Below, piece after piece: positions 15,815 through 25,800 of a stretch of DNA of 64,000 nucleotides (positions within the stretch are counted from its first letter, which is position 1; each line of letters begins with the position of its first letter). The DNA is taken from contig DISB01000021.1 in the NCBI GenBank assembly GCA_002421685.1, positions 124,001 to 188,000 on the forward strand, written 5' to 3'. This DNA comes from Bacteroidetes bacterium UBA6221. Its GTDB lineage: Bacteria; Bacteroidota; Bacteroidia; Chitinophagales; Chitinophagaceae. The notes under the pieces are model-generated. The model was given only the letters and a program-made list of their open reading frames with translations. It made no database searches and was not told the origin of the DNA. A program made the position numbers and the translations under genes.

Positions 15815-16297
15815 ATGAATAGATTAAAATTACTGGCCGTTTCCTGTATCTTTTTTGCAGCTTGTACTTCCGGCCAAACGTCGAAAGAAAGGACAATGAC
15901 ATCATCAAGCGCTGCAGGCAGCGGGTTTATTTCCAATGATTCTGCAAATAAGATGATCTCCAGTTATCTGAACAGCATCAGCGGGAGCAATGACACCAAC
16001 CTTCATGCTATCATTTTCGATGCAGATTCCCTTCGCCTCATGCTGAATAATGATACGCAAGGCAGGATTACAAGCCTGAAAATAATGCTGGCCCATACCC
16101 TCCCTTATATCAACAGCGGTGGCCAGGGTCAAAACTGTGGTTATAAAAGCGGGCAGCTTACACTCATCATCGCAGGTTATGGCAGCAATGCGGATTATAT
16201 TTTTTACCCTGCTACGCAGGTTTTAAATAATGGTATGCCATGTCCAACCTCTTGTCCTACTTCAGGTACCGCTTCAAATGACCTGCTGCCCAATTAA
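15815..16297 (+). CDS. Putative lipoprotein in two-component operon
   Basis: The ATG at 15815 is chosen because it gives an immediate lipoprotein signal (MNRLKLLAVSCIFFAAC, lipobox FAAC with Cys17), whereas the upstream ATGs in frame add an implausible leader. The 160-residue product has a Ser-rich linker after the lipid Cys and a Cys-containing C-terminal part (GQNCGYKSG, CPTSCPTSG), possibly forming disulfides. Likely anchored in the envelope facing the periplasm. It lies 22 bp after the response regulator and 9 bp before the seven-TM gene. No known family recognised; a sensory accessory role is inferred from context. Confidence 0.6.
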   Translation: MNRLKLLAVSCIFFAACTSGQTSKERTMTSSSAAGSGFISNDSANKMISSYLNSISGSNDTNLHAIIFDADSLRLMLNNDTQGRITSLKIMLAHTLPYINSGGQGQNCGYKSGQLTLIIAGYGSNADYIFYPATQVLNNGMPCPTSCPTSGTASNDLLPN

Positions 16298-16306
16298 GCC
16301 ATTAAA

Positions 16307-16951
16307 ATGAACCAGCTATATTATTTTTATCTTTCGTTATTGCTCAGCGTAGCGCTTATGGGATGGTACCGGTACCGTTTGCTCGATAGGGCATCAAGAG
16401 TGATTTGCCTGTTGATAACCGCCACTTTTATTGCGGAAAGCATTGCCTTTTACACAGGCATGGTTTACCGGAACAATATGCCGGTGTATTCCATCTTCAA
16501 TATCCTGCAGTTGATGCTGATCTGCCTGTATTTTAATTATTCCATAGATATGTTCTTTAAAAGACATGTTGGCGTCTGGCTCGCCATTCTTGTGCTGGTG
16601 TTGGGTATTTGCAATATCTGCTTCCTGCAGCCACTGGATCAGTTTAATTCCTATTTTCTCATTTTTGAAAGCGTATTGGTGATCTTCCTTTGCATTTTTG
16701 CATATACCAGGCTGCTGTTTACGGTGGAAGACCTGCGGCTGAGGGCCTATCCGCATTTTTGGTTCCTGTCAATAGGGTTCGCATTCTGGTCTTTCACACT
16801 GGTCAATTGGGCTATGTATGATTATTTTATTGAGCAGTCCCAGGGCGATACACATTTTGTGAACCTGTTTATTGTTTTTGTCAATCTACTAACCTATTCG
16901 GGTACCGGCATTGTCTTTTACTTATATCCTTACATGATAAAAAAGCAATAA
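16307..16951 (+). CDS. Seven-TM integral membrane protein, probable sensor partner
   Basis: A 214-residue protein that is nearly all membrane: seven hydrophobic helices can be read, with aromatic-rich short loops and almost no soluble domain. Its stop codon shares one base with the ATG of the histidine kinase (16951), so the two are translationally coupled. The kinase has only one TM helix and no sensor domain, so this protein may be the signal-receiving part of a split receptor. Family not recognised; the topology recalls 7TM sensor modules but the sequence link is unproven. Confidence 0.65.
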   Translation: MNQLYYFYLSLLLSVALMGWYRYRLLDRASRVICLLITATFIAESIAFYTGMVYRNNMPVYSIFNILQLMLICLYFNYSIDMFFKRHVGVWLAILVLVLGICNICFLQPLDQFNSYFLIFESVLVIFLCIFAYTRLLFTVEDLRLRAYPHFWFLSIGFAFWSFTLVNWAMYDYFIEQSQGDTHFVNLFIVFVNLLTYSGTGIVFYLYPYMIKKQ

Positions 16952-17706
16952 TGGCTGATAAATATGTAATCCAGGTACTCGTAGCCGGCACCGCTCTTGC
17001 AGGCCTGTTTGCCTTTGCCCTGATTAGCTTTATCTGGGTGCAAAAGCGTAAACAAAATGCGCATTATGCAGAAAGGGACAGGTTGCAAAGAGCACTTATT
17101 GAAGAACGGGAGCGGACAATGAACGAAATATCGTCAGAAATACACGATCATATTTCCCAAATCGTAAGCTTTGCCCAAATGAATCTTAAAGTGGCTTTGG
17201 ATACTGAAAACAAGAGTGAGGTGGAAGCCATCATTCACAGGGTGAATAAAATGCTGGCAGGGATCGGCGACGACCTCCAGAATATGGGGCATTTCCTGAG
17301 CAGTGATTATATAATGAAACACGGACTGCTCAAGGTGCTTGACCATGAACTTGACTACCTCAATTCACATAAGTTAGCCTGCCATTTTGAAATCGAGGGG
17401 GACAGAGGTAAGCTGGGAAATGAAAAAGAGTTGGTGGTATATCGCATTGCGCAGGAAGCTATTCATAACGTGATCAAGCACGCCCAGGCTACCGAGCTGG
17501 ATGTAAAGTTGAGATTTGAAGGTGAAACGCTCACTATGATCATAACTGATAACGGTATCGGGTTCATTGAGGAGGATACCCATGAGAAAAATGGCATTGG
17601 CATTATCAATATGAAACAGCGGGCAAAACTGTTGAATGCTGAATTGAGCATCAATTCCTCCCCGTCTGGCGGATCAACTATTACATTGCACTGCCCTAAA
17701 ATCTGA
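16951..17706 (+). CDS. HisKA_3-type sensor histidine kinase
   Basis: A 251-residue kinase. One N-terminal TM helix (about 8-30), a short coil, then a HisKA_3 dimerisation region with phosphoacceptor His65 in SEIHDHISQIV. The HATPase_c domain shows the N box EAIHNVIKHA (about 168-177), G1 DNGIGF and G2 NGIGIINMKQRA. The HisKA_3 class pairs with NarL/LuxR-type regulators, matching the regulator at the start of this operon. No extracellular sensor domain is present, suggesting the lipoprotein and seven-TM protein supply sensing. Confidence 0.92.
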   Translation: MADKYVIQVLVAGTALAGLFAFALISFIWVQKRKQNAHYAERDRLQRALIEERERTMNEISSEIHDHISQIVSFAQMNLKVALDTENKSEVEAIIHRVNKMLAGIGDDLQNMGHFLSSDYIMKHGLLKVLDHELDYLNSHKLACHFEIEGDRGKLGNEKELVVYRIAQEAIHNVIKHAQATELDVKLRFEGETLTMIITDNGIGFIEEDTHEKNGIGIINMKQRAKLLNAELSINSSPSGGSTITLHCPKI

Positions 17707-17803
17707 CTACGAAATGCTGTTTCCCAATTTTTTTCGGTGAAACGTGATTTTTTTTCGACTGCAATTCTATCGTATTCCCGTGTTTATATATTAAACTTTT
17801 CCG

Positions 17804-17852
17804 CTACGGGGTTTTCCCCGTAGGAAATGACAATTGCATGAAACTACCTTTG
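17804..17852 (+). promoter_or_regulatory. Promoter of MauE-peptide unit with palindromic activator site (copy 2)
   Basis: The same 32-bp block as at 15037 recurs here exactly (17804-17835), including the palindrome CTACGGGG-TTTT-CCCCGTAG (17804-17823). TACCTTTG (17845-17852) matches the Bacteroidetes -7 consensus TAnnTTTG perfectly, 41 bp from the palindrome start compared with 40 bp in copy 1. The transcript would have a leader of about 140 nt before the first gene at 18004. Confidence 0.78.
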
Positions 17853-18003
17853 AAACAGGAAACAGGCACCTAAAGAAAGGACAAAATTTCTGACTAATTC
17901 TTTTCCATCAGCAAGGCAATAGCTCCTCCGAAGAATCTTAGTGATATCCTGTTTATCGCATCTCCTCCTATCAGTTTGCTTTCATTAGCTAAAATCCATA
18001 CTT

Positions 18004-18471
18004 ATGAAAAAGACACTTATTGTGAATGTTATCGCCTCTTTATTAATACTATTATTTGTCTATACAGGCACAAGCAAGCTGTTGGGGTTTGAGAAGTTCA
18101 GGATAGAACTAAGCAAATCGCCCTTGTTGACATCTTTCGCAGGGTGGGTTGCATGGATAATTCCCGTGGTCGAAATAGTAGTTGCAATTATGCTGGCTAT
18201 GCCTCGGTTTCGTCTTATTGCCTTATATGGTTCTTTTAGCTTAATGGTAATGTTCACGGCTTATTTAATAGCGATCCTCCAATTTAGTTTTTATATACCA
18301 TGCACCTGCGGAGGTGTAATTCAAAGTATGAGTTGGAGTGCCCATATTGTATTTAATTGCTTTTTCATCTTCCTATCCCTATCTGCCATTTTAATGTATC
18401 CCAGAAAGACAAATACTGACGTTGATACGCAAATACACTTAAATAAAAAACTAAACTATTTATCGCGATAA
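18004..18471 (+). CDS. MauE/DoxX-like redox-associated membrane protein
   Basis: A 155-residue inner-membrane protein with four hydrophobic helices. TM1 ends in YTGTSKLLGFEKFRIELSKS, the motif seen in MauE/DoxX-type proteins of Bacteroidetes, and the loop after TM3 carries the Cys pair in IPCTCGGVI. MauE helps mature disulfide-containing methylamine dehydrogenase, and related proteins move reducing power or disulfides across the membrane. Here it precedes a secreted four-cysteine peptide, so a job in folding or redox handling of that peptide is a reasonable inference. Confidence 0.8.
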   Translation: MKKTLIVNVIASLLILLFVYTGTSKLLGFEKFRIELSKSPLLTSFAGWVAWIIPVVEIVVAIMLAMPRFRLIALYGSFSLMVMFTAYLIAILQFSFYIPCTCGGVIQSMSWSAHIVFNCFFIFLSLSAILMYPRKTNTDVDTQIHLNKKLNYLSR

Positions 18472-18534
18472 ATCAGGGGTAGCTGAAAACCTGCGACAGA
18501 GTAAGCGACATTAATTTATTTTAAATTCAATTGT

Positions 18535-18756
18535 ATGAAAAAATCAAGAATGCTATTCGCTTTTGCATTTGTCATTGCAATAGGAAGTGCGGTGGCACCC
18601 AAAGCAGCAACAATCGTGTCAAACAGTTCGGACGTAACTGCTTTAGATTTGTCAACCTGCGAGGAAATAACCTGCCCCAATTCAGGCACGATACATTGCG
18701 GGTATGCAATTAATAAATGCAACGAAGACGTATTTGTTAACAGGCCTACAAATTGA
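18535..18756 (+). CDS. Secreted four-cysteine small peptide (DUF6520-like)
   Basis: A 73-residue preprotein: a Lys-rich start and hydrophobic core (MKKSRMLFAFAFVIAIGSAV) form a signal peptide, cleaved probably after PKAA. The mature part of about 48 residues has four Cys (CEEITC, IHC, NKC) able to form two disulfides. It resembles the small DUF6520 proteins of Bacteroidetes, which often accompany MauE-like genes; that match is from memory. It lies 63 bp after the MauE gene and is followed within 13 bp by a terminator-like hairpin, suggesting high output of this gene. Function unknown. Confidence 0.7.
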   Translation: MKKSRMLFAFAFVIAIGSAVAPKAATIVSNSSDVTALDLSTCEEITCPNSGTIHCGYAINKCNEDVFVNRPTN

Positions 18757-18768
18757 TTCCTGGGTTTT

Positions 18769-18808
18769 GAGGAGAATTAATGGCTGCCGCTGTTAATTCT
18801 CCTCTTTT
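18769..18808 (+). terminator. Hairpin with T4 after the peptide gene
   Basis: Perfect 12-bp arms GAGGAGAATTAA (18769-18780) and TTAATTCTCCTC (18793-18804), 12-nt loop, then TTTT. A short T-run suggests partial termination with read-through to the next gene. The ATG at 18780 lies in this structure, so it is unlikely to be the start of the following gene. Confidence 0.65.
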
Positions 18809-18821
18809 AACTTTATTTATG

Positions 18822-19898
18822 AAGTCAAATAAAAATGGTTTTACATTTTCGAGATCAAAATTGATCACGCTTGGATGCTGTACTTTATTAAGCATTACTT
18901 CTATTGTAGCACTGTATGAACTTTCAGATGTCCCTAATAAAAAAAAGAATGGGTTCAGAAGGGAATATAGAAATAATCCTTTTTTATCTCCTATGTATTC
19001 AAAGGCTCTCAATCTCGGAGGATATTATATTTCGGGATTGTCGAACAGTTATATCTATCTGAGCAATTACAGTGACCCTTTGATACTAATGCGATATGAT
19101 TATGAATTGAATTTTATATCATCGCATAACATCGGAAAATCAGATTCAGCCAGACAGGAAGCAGTGACAGTAAAAGTTGACAGCCCTTACATCTATGTTA
19201 TAAATAGGGAAACTTCTGAAATACATCTTTATAGTCTATTTGGAAAAAGTCACCCCAAACTCGGTTTTCATAATTCCCTTCATCCCAAATTCACTGCAGC
19301 CAGCCCTCTTTCGCCGACAACGTTTATAGTCAGAGCAATTGACACTCAACTTAATCAGTATGTATTGGCCAAAATTGCAACTGGGAATCAGGAAGTGAAA
19401 TTTTCCTATGATGCACTTCAAAAGCAAATTGACGGATTCCTGGATATTGATGGACAATTACTTTACGAGGCCGATTCAAACTGCGTGATTTATGTTTATT
19501 ATTACCGGAACCAGTTCATTTGTTTAGATAGTAACCTGAATGTAGTATATAAAGCTAATTCGATTGACACCAATAGGTTTTCAAAGCTGGGCGTTAAAAA
19601 AATTAACTCCAGCAAATTCACTGCAATATCTTCCCCTCAGATTTTCATAAATGCCGCAAGTTATATTGCTAATGGGAAATTGTTTATAAAATCTGATATG
19701 ATGGCAGACAACGAGGATAGAAGATTGTTTGGAAAAGGTTTCGTTATTGATGAGTACGATTTAAAAGATGGCCGTTATATACATAGCTTCTACTTATCGC
19801 GAATGGGAAAAAGAAAATTTGATGACTTTCAAATTTTGGGAAACAGGCTGATTGCCATACAAGAGGATTATCTTGTTGAGTACGACCTGACATTTTGA
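18822..19898 (+). CDS. Membrane-anchored propeller-like protein, hypothetical
   Basis: The start at 18822 (MKSNKNGF) is preferred over 18780, whose ATG is in a hairpin loop. The protein of about 358 residues has one hydrophobic segment near its N-terminus (LITLGCCTLLSITSIVALYE) and then a periplasmic domain of repeating short strands (ISGLSNSYIYLSNY, VKVDSPYIYVINRETSEIHLYSL, LDIDGQLLYEADSN, NRLIAIQEDYLVEYD) that looks like a 6- or 7-bladed beta-propeller. No catalytic motif is seen. It ends 6 bp from the convergent TlpA gene. Similar proteins sit beside MauE-like genes in Bacteroidetes; role unknown. Confidence 0.65.
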   Translation, partial: KSNKNGFTFSRSKLITLGCCTLLSITSIVALYELSDVPNKKKNGFRREYRNNPFLSPMYSKALNLGGYYISGLSNSYIYLSNYSDPLILMRYDYELNFISSHNIGKSDSARQEAVTVKVDSPYIYVINRETSEIHLYSLFGKSHPKLGFHNSLHPKFTAASPLSPTTFIVRAIDTQLNQYVLAKIATGNQEVKFSYDALQKQIDGFLDIDGQLLYEADSNCVIYVYYYRNQFICLDSNLNVVYKANSIDTNRFSKLGVKKINSSKFTAISSPQIFINAASYIANGKLFIKSDMMADNEDRRLFGKGFVIDEYDLKDGRYIHSFYLSRMGKRKFDDFQILGNRLIAIQEDYLVEYDLTF

Positions 19899-19904
19899 AC
19901 TAAT

Positions 19905-21233
19905 TTATTCAATTGGAATTTGTTTTTCGCTTAATATCAGGATTTCCACTTCCCTTTCCCTAAGACTCAAATCCATTCCGTATTTCTCAAGTGCCTGAGA
20001 GAGAACTTTCCAATCATACATATCCGCATCTATTTTCATGTCAATATTTCCGGTTATGCCGGTTTCATCCAAAAAAGGATAAGGTAAATCTTTAAGATAT
20101 TCGTGTTTCAATTTGATTAGTAGATTCTTAAAAGGAACGTTTACCATGTCAACTCCAAGCGCATTAATATAGTTTGTTTCCGTGTTTTTTCCCCCTTTTG
20201 AACTGACAACAGACAAGTCCTCACAACGCAATACCAAACATTTCATTTTTTTCTTTTTAATGGTCACATCAAGATTGAAGTATCTTTTCAAATCTTCCTG
20301 CATTATTCTTTTCATTTCACCTTTTGAATGGCGGGGAACAATAAGCTCATAACAATACGTTCTCGATCCATGCCAAACACCTTCTAAGGTCGATACAATG
20401 TCAGACGTGTCTTTCACTTGCAGCATTGTCCTGTTTGATGGAATTCCAAACATTCCACTTCCTTCGCTGTTTACGTCATTGTAGGCAATCTGGTACAAGT
20501 GCCGTATATCTGCATTGAAGACCTTTATGGTGAAATATGATTTGGCGGTATCTGCAAGTATTCCAACTATTGAAGGAAGCCCTTCAATATAGCCCGAAAG
20601 TACTGAATGGTACATTAACTGATCAGCATTACCCCCATTGCCATAAACAAACAGAGGCCGATAAAAAGTGTATGGCAAGCCTTCATCGGTTTTATGTTTT
20701 AAGCTTAGATTTTTCCCTTCGAAGAATGCCGCTATATTGCTTTCACTAATTTCTTCTACTCCTGTAATGAATCTAACTACATTCTGTTTGTCAACCCAGA
20801 CGTAGTGGGGTTCAAAAGTATGTTTGAACAAGTGTTTTAGGGTAGTATCTCCTGTAACCACCGGAAGAGTGGTTACAATATGTTTGGCTTTTTGCCTTTT
20901 TGCAAAAAAGCGTTGTATTATCGTATCACTTTCATAAGTTACCAATAGTATTTTCAACTTCCCGGCAAATTTCTCCTGCAATTTTTCCAGTTTTGGAAAT
21001 GAGCTAATACATACCCCACAGCGTGTATTCCAGAAATCAATCAGCAAAAGTTCGCCAGAAAAATCATGCAATGATGCAACGCCATCAGGACTATAATTTA
21101 ATATATTATTGAGCTTCACATTTGGACAGGTACTCCCAATCTTTAAAGGCAAGCTCTCAGGTTGCTGCCCGTGGGCTGAAGCTATAAACTGTATGTAAAC
21201 AAGTAACAAACAGGGATACAAACGTGGATTCAT
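19905..21233 (-). CDS. TlpA-family thioredoxin-fold protein
   Basis: The start at 21233 gives a direct signal peptide (MNPRLYPCLLLVYIQFIASA). The mature N-terminal half has a TlpA/AhpC-type thioredoxin fold: LLLIDFWNTRCGVCISSFPK with active-site CGVC (about 100-103), and the cis-Pro region at TTLPVV. The remaining 270 residues form a separate unrecognised domain ending in VEILILSEKQIPIE. It is expected to act as a periplasmic disulfide reductase. Placed behind SusC/SusD but after a strong terminator, with its own GTGACT-type promoter motif. It faces the MauE-peptide unit, so both may serve one redox function. Confidence 0.82.
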   Translation of the reverse strand: MNPRLYPCLLLVYIQFIASAHGQQPESLPLKIGSTCPNVKLNNILNYSPDGVASLHDFSGELLLIDFWNTRCGVCISSFPKLEKLQEKFAGKLKILLVTYESDTIIQRFFAKRQKAKHIVTTLPVVTGDTTLKHLFKHTFEPHYVWVDKQNVVRFITGVEEISESNIAAFFEGKNLSLKHKTDEGLPYTFYRPLFVYGNGGNADQLMYHSVLSGYIEGLPSIVGILADTAKSYFTIKVFNADIRHLYQIAYNDVNSEGSGMFGIPSNRTMLQVKDTSDIVSTLEGVWHGSRTYCYELIVPRHSKGEMKRIMQEDLKRYFNLDVTIKKKKMKCLVLRCEDLSVVSSKGGKNTETNYINALGVDMVNVPFKNLLIKLKHEYLKDLPYPFLDETGITGNIDMKIDADMYDWKVLSQALEKYGMDLSLREREVEILILSEKQIPIE

Positions 21234-21284
21234 TTCTGTGATTATTTTTTTAGTAACGGCTATCGGTTCATCCAATAGCTGTAT

Positions 21285-21310
21285 ACTATTAAGTCACCAA
21301 AAAATGAAGT
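21285..21310 (-). promoter_or_regulatory. GTGACT-type promoter motif before tlpA-like gene
   Basis: On the minus strand a T-run leads into GGTGACTTAATAGTATAC (AGTCAC at 21292-21297 on plus). The same T-run plus GTGACT arrangement precedes the FecR and LytTR genes, making it a candidate promoter for the ECF sigma factor encoded at 27780. It sits about 60 bp from the preferred start. Confidence 0.45.
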
Positions 21311-21338
21311 TACCGTTAGAATGAACGAGTTTTTTTTT

Positions 21339-21383
21339 AAAAAAAAGAAACAGCTTTATGTTTGTTTCTAAAGCTGTTTCTTT
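21339..21383 (-). terminator. Intrinsic terminator after susCD
   Basis: Arms of 15 bp (21344-21358 and 21369-21383; core AAACAGCTTTA/TAAAGCTGTTT) with a 10-nt loop, followed on the minus strand by a T-run from the A-tract at 21339-21346. It lies 24 bp beyond the susD-like stop. Confidence 0.85.
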
Positions 21384-21406
21384 CCAGTTTGATACAAATT
21401 AGTTTA

Positions 21407-22855
21407 TTAATAGCCGGGATTCTGAGATATGTTTGGATTGTTTAAAATGTCATATTCTGGTATAGGGTATAATACATCTGCAGATTGCCATCCTGTTTTT
21501 ATAGCAGACAATATTGCATCCGCTCGTTCTGTACGTTTTAAATCCAGCCATCGATGTCCCCATTCAGCAAATAACTCAATTCTTCTTTCCTGTTCTACAT
21601 GGTAACGGCATTCATTTAAAGACAACGTATTAACTAGCGCTGGTAGGCCAGCCCTTGTTCGTATAATATTCAGATCCGATATAGCACCTGTTATATTATT
21701 TTGGTGCATACGTGCTTCCGCTCTTATTAAGTATTGTTCAGCGAGTCGAAATACTACATAATATTCATTAAGTGCCATACCCGATTTGATCTTATACTTG
21801 AACGGGTAATAATAGCTTTGACTTGCTGTCGAAAAACTATCTATCCATTTTGTTCTTCGGAGATCACCAGGCTCAAAACCACTTTGTAATTGATTACTTA
21901 AGGAAAGGGCAAATATACCCGAAGGTGGCGCTGTAAGTATAAAACTATTACCTTCCCAGGTATTCATGTCAGTTCTGACAGGTAAAAGTTGCCATATAGA
22001 TTCTTTACTGTTTTTCAGGAACACATTGTTGAGGTCCGGTTCGAGGCTAAATTGAGCGGTGTTGTTGATGATTAGCGTTGCCAGAGTTTCTGCATCAGAC
22101 CAGTTTTGTAAGTATAAATAGACCCTGGCTAATAGGGCTATTGCACTCCATTTATTAGGCCTTGTCCTTTCTGTTGATACCGAATTATCACTCTTAACAT
22201 AGAAATCCGGAAGTAAATCCTGTGCTTCTATCAGATCAGCGGTAATCTGCTGATATACCTGCGTTTTAGGTGTTCTGCCCGCCACGGAACTTACATGATA
22301 ATTCGTCAAAGTGATCAAAGGAATGTCACCAAATAAATTTACCAAATAGAAATGGCAAAAGGCCCGGATGAATTTTGCTTCACCAATCAGCTGTCTTTTT
22401 ACGGATTCACTTACGCCATTTGAATGAGATAATCCTTCGATCAAAGAGTTGGCGGCATAGATGTATTTATATGCGTCAGCCCAATAATTCTTAATATTCG
22501 TGTTTACCGCTGACAGGGAATTTTCATAGATTTCATTTTGTGCCGGATCAACTGAATAATTTGTCAGTTCATCCGAAGATAGCCCAGTATAACGGGTTGT
22601 ACTGATACTTGCAAAAGATTGGTCTTGCATCATTGTACTGTAAATGCCCAGTAATGCAGAAGTTGCAGTTGCATTTGTATTAAAGACGGTTTGACTTATT
22701 AATACTGTTTTAGGTGGTTCTACCGCTACAAATTTTTTGCAAGAGACTACGAAAAATACGATAGTAGAGATGCCGGCCAATTGAATGACCTGGCAAACTT
22801 TGCAGGATTTTTTCCTGTCAAGATTTTTGAAGCCAATTATATAATGAGGATTCAT
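21407..22855 (-). CDS. RagB/SusD family nutrient-binding outer-membrane lipoprotein
   Basis: A 482-residue lipoprotein. The signal region ends in a lipobox FVVSC (Cys about 39) followed by KKFVAVEPPKT, standard for SusD proteins. TPR-like helices follow (AYKYIYAANSLIEGL, IGEAKFIRAFCHFYLVNLFGDIPLI), with the C-terminal LIRAEARMHQNNITGAISDLNIIRTRAGLP and EQERRIELFAEWGHRWLDLKRT signatures. It should cap the SusC transporter on the cell surface and bind its substrate. It follows SusC by 10 bp and is closed by a strong terminator. Substrate cannot be read; no glycoside hydrolase gene is nearby. Confidence 0.92.
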   Translation of the reverse strand: MNPHYIIGFKNLDRKKSCKVCQVIQLAGISTIVFFVVSCKKFVAVEPPKTVLISQTVFNTNATATSALLGIYSTMMQDQSFASISTTRYTGLSSDELTNYSVDPAQNEIYENSLSAVNTNIKNYWADAYKYIYAANSLIEGLSHSNGVSESVKRQLIGEAKFIRAFCHFYLVNLFGDIPLITLTNYHVSSVAGRTPKTQVYQQITADLIEAQDLLPDFYVKSDNSVSTERTRPNKWSAIALLARVYLYLQNWSDAETLATLIINNTAQFSLEPDLNNVFLKNSKESIWQLLPVRTDMNTWEGNSFILTAPPSGIFALSLSNQLQSGFEPGDLRRTKWIDSFSTASQSYYYPFKYKIKSGMALNEYYVVFRLAEQYLIRAEARMHQNNITGAISDLNIIRTRAGLPALVNTLSLNECRYHVEQERRIELFAEWGHRWLDLKRTERADAILSAIKTGWQSADVLYPIPEYDILNNPNISQNPGY

Positions 22856-22865
22856 GGTATTTTTT

Positions 22866-25800
22866 TTAGAAGGTTAGTAGAAAACCGGCGGTCAAAACCT
22901 TTAGTGGTGGAATGTAACCAAAATGTCCGCTCTCAGGATCCATTCCCTTGTACCTGGTTAAAGTCAACAAGTTTTGCCCCTGTATATATACTTTTCCGCC
23001 TTTTAAATGATTTTTCATCATCCACAGGAAGGGCAAGTTATAGGAAAGGGACAGATTTTTTAACCTGATAAATGACGCATCACTGATGGAATTATCACCA
23101 TTAGACTGGCTATTGACATAAGCTCTATTAGCTTCAGAAGTAGTATTCTGAGTGAATTTTTGTATTGAGGTAATATCTCCAGGGTCCTGCCATCTGTCAA
23201 GCACAAAAATGGGTTGGTTGTTCATTCTGCCAGGAGCCGGGAAATATGCAGAAACATAATTATAATTCGTTTGTTTTGCAAATTGAACGAAAATATCCAG
23301 TGACCAATTTTGATATTGGAAGGAATTAGAAATTCCCCCATGAAAAATCTGACCAACTTTCTTTATGCCTTGTAAATCTGCCGGAGACGAGATGCTTCCG
23401 TTGCCATCCACGTCCTCAAACTGATAAATTCCTGTTTGGGGATCAACTCCCACATAATGAAACTTCTTTCTCGTGAATAGTGATCGACCTATAATATAAC
23501 TGTTGGTATATGTAGATGCTGAAAAATTTGGATAAGCAACCAGTTTATTCTTAGGGATACTCAGATTGAAGGCAGAGTTCCACACAAAAGCTCCAGTTTT
23601 AATAATTACTGAACTTAATTCAAATTCCCATCCGCTATTTTGAATCGTTGCAGGCAGATTGAATTGAATGGACTCTCCTCCCGTGATAAGGGGCAGAGAA
23701 TATCCAACTAACTGATTTGATGACCGATTATGATAATAACTGGTAGTGAAGAAAATGCGGTCCCTTAAAAAGCCTAATTCCATAGCCGACTCTATCTTTT
23801 TGTTGACTTCCCATGCGAAATCAGGATTAAACAGCCTTGTGGGAAATAAACCACCTGCGCCCATATAAGGATAAGCAGTAGGCGAATAAGTATCCAAGTA
23901 TTGGTAATCCGTCAACTGGTCATTTCCAGTGATGCCATAACTACCTCTTATTTTGCCAAAGCTTAAAAATGGAAACTTCTTTTGAAAAAAAACCTCCTCT
24001 GAGAATATCCAGCCAGCCCCAATTGCGCCAAAGTTTGCAAATTGTTTTCCTGGGCCAAAACGGCTTGAACCATCACGGCGGGCAGTAAGATTGAGTAAAT
24101 ATTTCGATTGTAGCCGGTAATTAATTCTTCCGAAGACGGCATTGTAACGATACTTAGTAAAATGGGCATTTAATGTGGATATAGCTGCGGATGCGGCTAT
24201 ATTTTCTACCAATGCATCATTAATGAACCCTGTTGCACGTAAGGTCTGGCCTTGTCTTACTTCCTCATTAAACGTAATACCCATTAAAATATTCAATTCG
24301 CTTCCTCCGACTTTTTTCTGATAATTTAATTGCGGCTCAATAATCCATGTCTTAAAGCTATTATCAGCAAAAGAAGCACTTCCCGTTTTAGTAGAAGATG
24401 AAGGGTTAAGAGAGGCAATAGGGTTGGTAGATATCTCATTCATCTGCATTTGGGTATATCCCATACTGGTTTTAAGTTGTAAGCCAGTGAGAATTTCGTA
24501 ACTAATGACTGCATTGCTGACAAGATTGGAAGAATTAATAGTAAAATGTTTCCGAAGGTCGGCGTATGGATTAAAAAAAACTCCTGTATGCCAAATTAAA
24601 TTTCCGGTAGAATCGTAGAAACTGGGAATATTAGGGGGTAACGTTATTGCTCTTAATGTCGGATCTAAGCTCAACAATTTATTCTTGTCTGACACAAAGC
24701 TGGCTAAAAAGGAAAGTTGAAATTTCTTGTTCAGGGATGCATGTGTCAAATTTAAATGAGCAGTAATTTTTTTGTCAGAATAATCGCCTGGGAAAACCGT
24801 GCTTTCACGATGATAGCCGCCTCCAAGTAAAAACTGGGTATTCTGATTACCACCCGAAACTGATGTCTGAACATCCATCGTGTGAGCAGTTCCGCCTATC
24901 AATTCCTTTTGCATATCTATATATCTGGTTGTATCCCATTCCAGTAAGTCTCTGGCGTTGCTAATTGTTGGAGTAACCCCATCATTCATGAAAGCTTCCC
25001 GACGCATAATCAGATATTGAGAAGTATTGAGGAGATTCATCATCCGGGTAACTTTGCCTACACCCGAATAAAAATTTAGGTCCATCTTTGTTGTTCCTAT
25101 TTTACCTTTTTTAGTGGTGACCAATACTACACCATTTGCACCTCGGGAACCATAAATGGCAGTAGCATCAGCATCTCTCAATACTTCTATGCTTTCAATA
25201 TCGGCAGGGTTGATATTGCTGAGGGGATTTCCGCCAGCAATAATACCGGAGTTTATCATGCTTGACCCAATAGGTGTCGAAGTGAAAGGGACCCCATCTA
25301 TAATGTACAGAGGGTCGTTGCCATTAGCTATGCTGTTTTGACCACGTAAACGAACTGTCAATCCTCCTCCTGGTGTACCTGTCAGTTGTGTAATATATAA
25401 TCCAGGTATTCTCCCCTGTAATGCTTGCAACGGGTTAGAAACAGGTTGCATTGAAATTTCTTTGCTGGTAACTTTTGACACAGAGCTTGTATTAAAGCGT
25501 TGCGTTGTTGTTCCATAACCAATAATTTTCACCTCGTCAAGTTTACTGATACTTTGCTTTAACTGTATCAGCAGCTCAAGGCTCACATATATTCTAACTT
25601 CCTGTGATTCATACCCCACACTGGAAACCACAATCACAGCATTTTCATTCAGGCCGGATAAAATAAATTCACCATTGCCATTTGATGCAGTTGCTATTTT
25701 AGTTCCCTTAACCGCAATGGTTGCCCCTGCGATGGGTTCCCCGTTTTCATTTACAACCCGTCCCTTAACATCCACGGGTGGCAAGGCTGACTTTTCCTTA

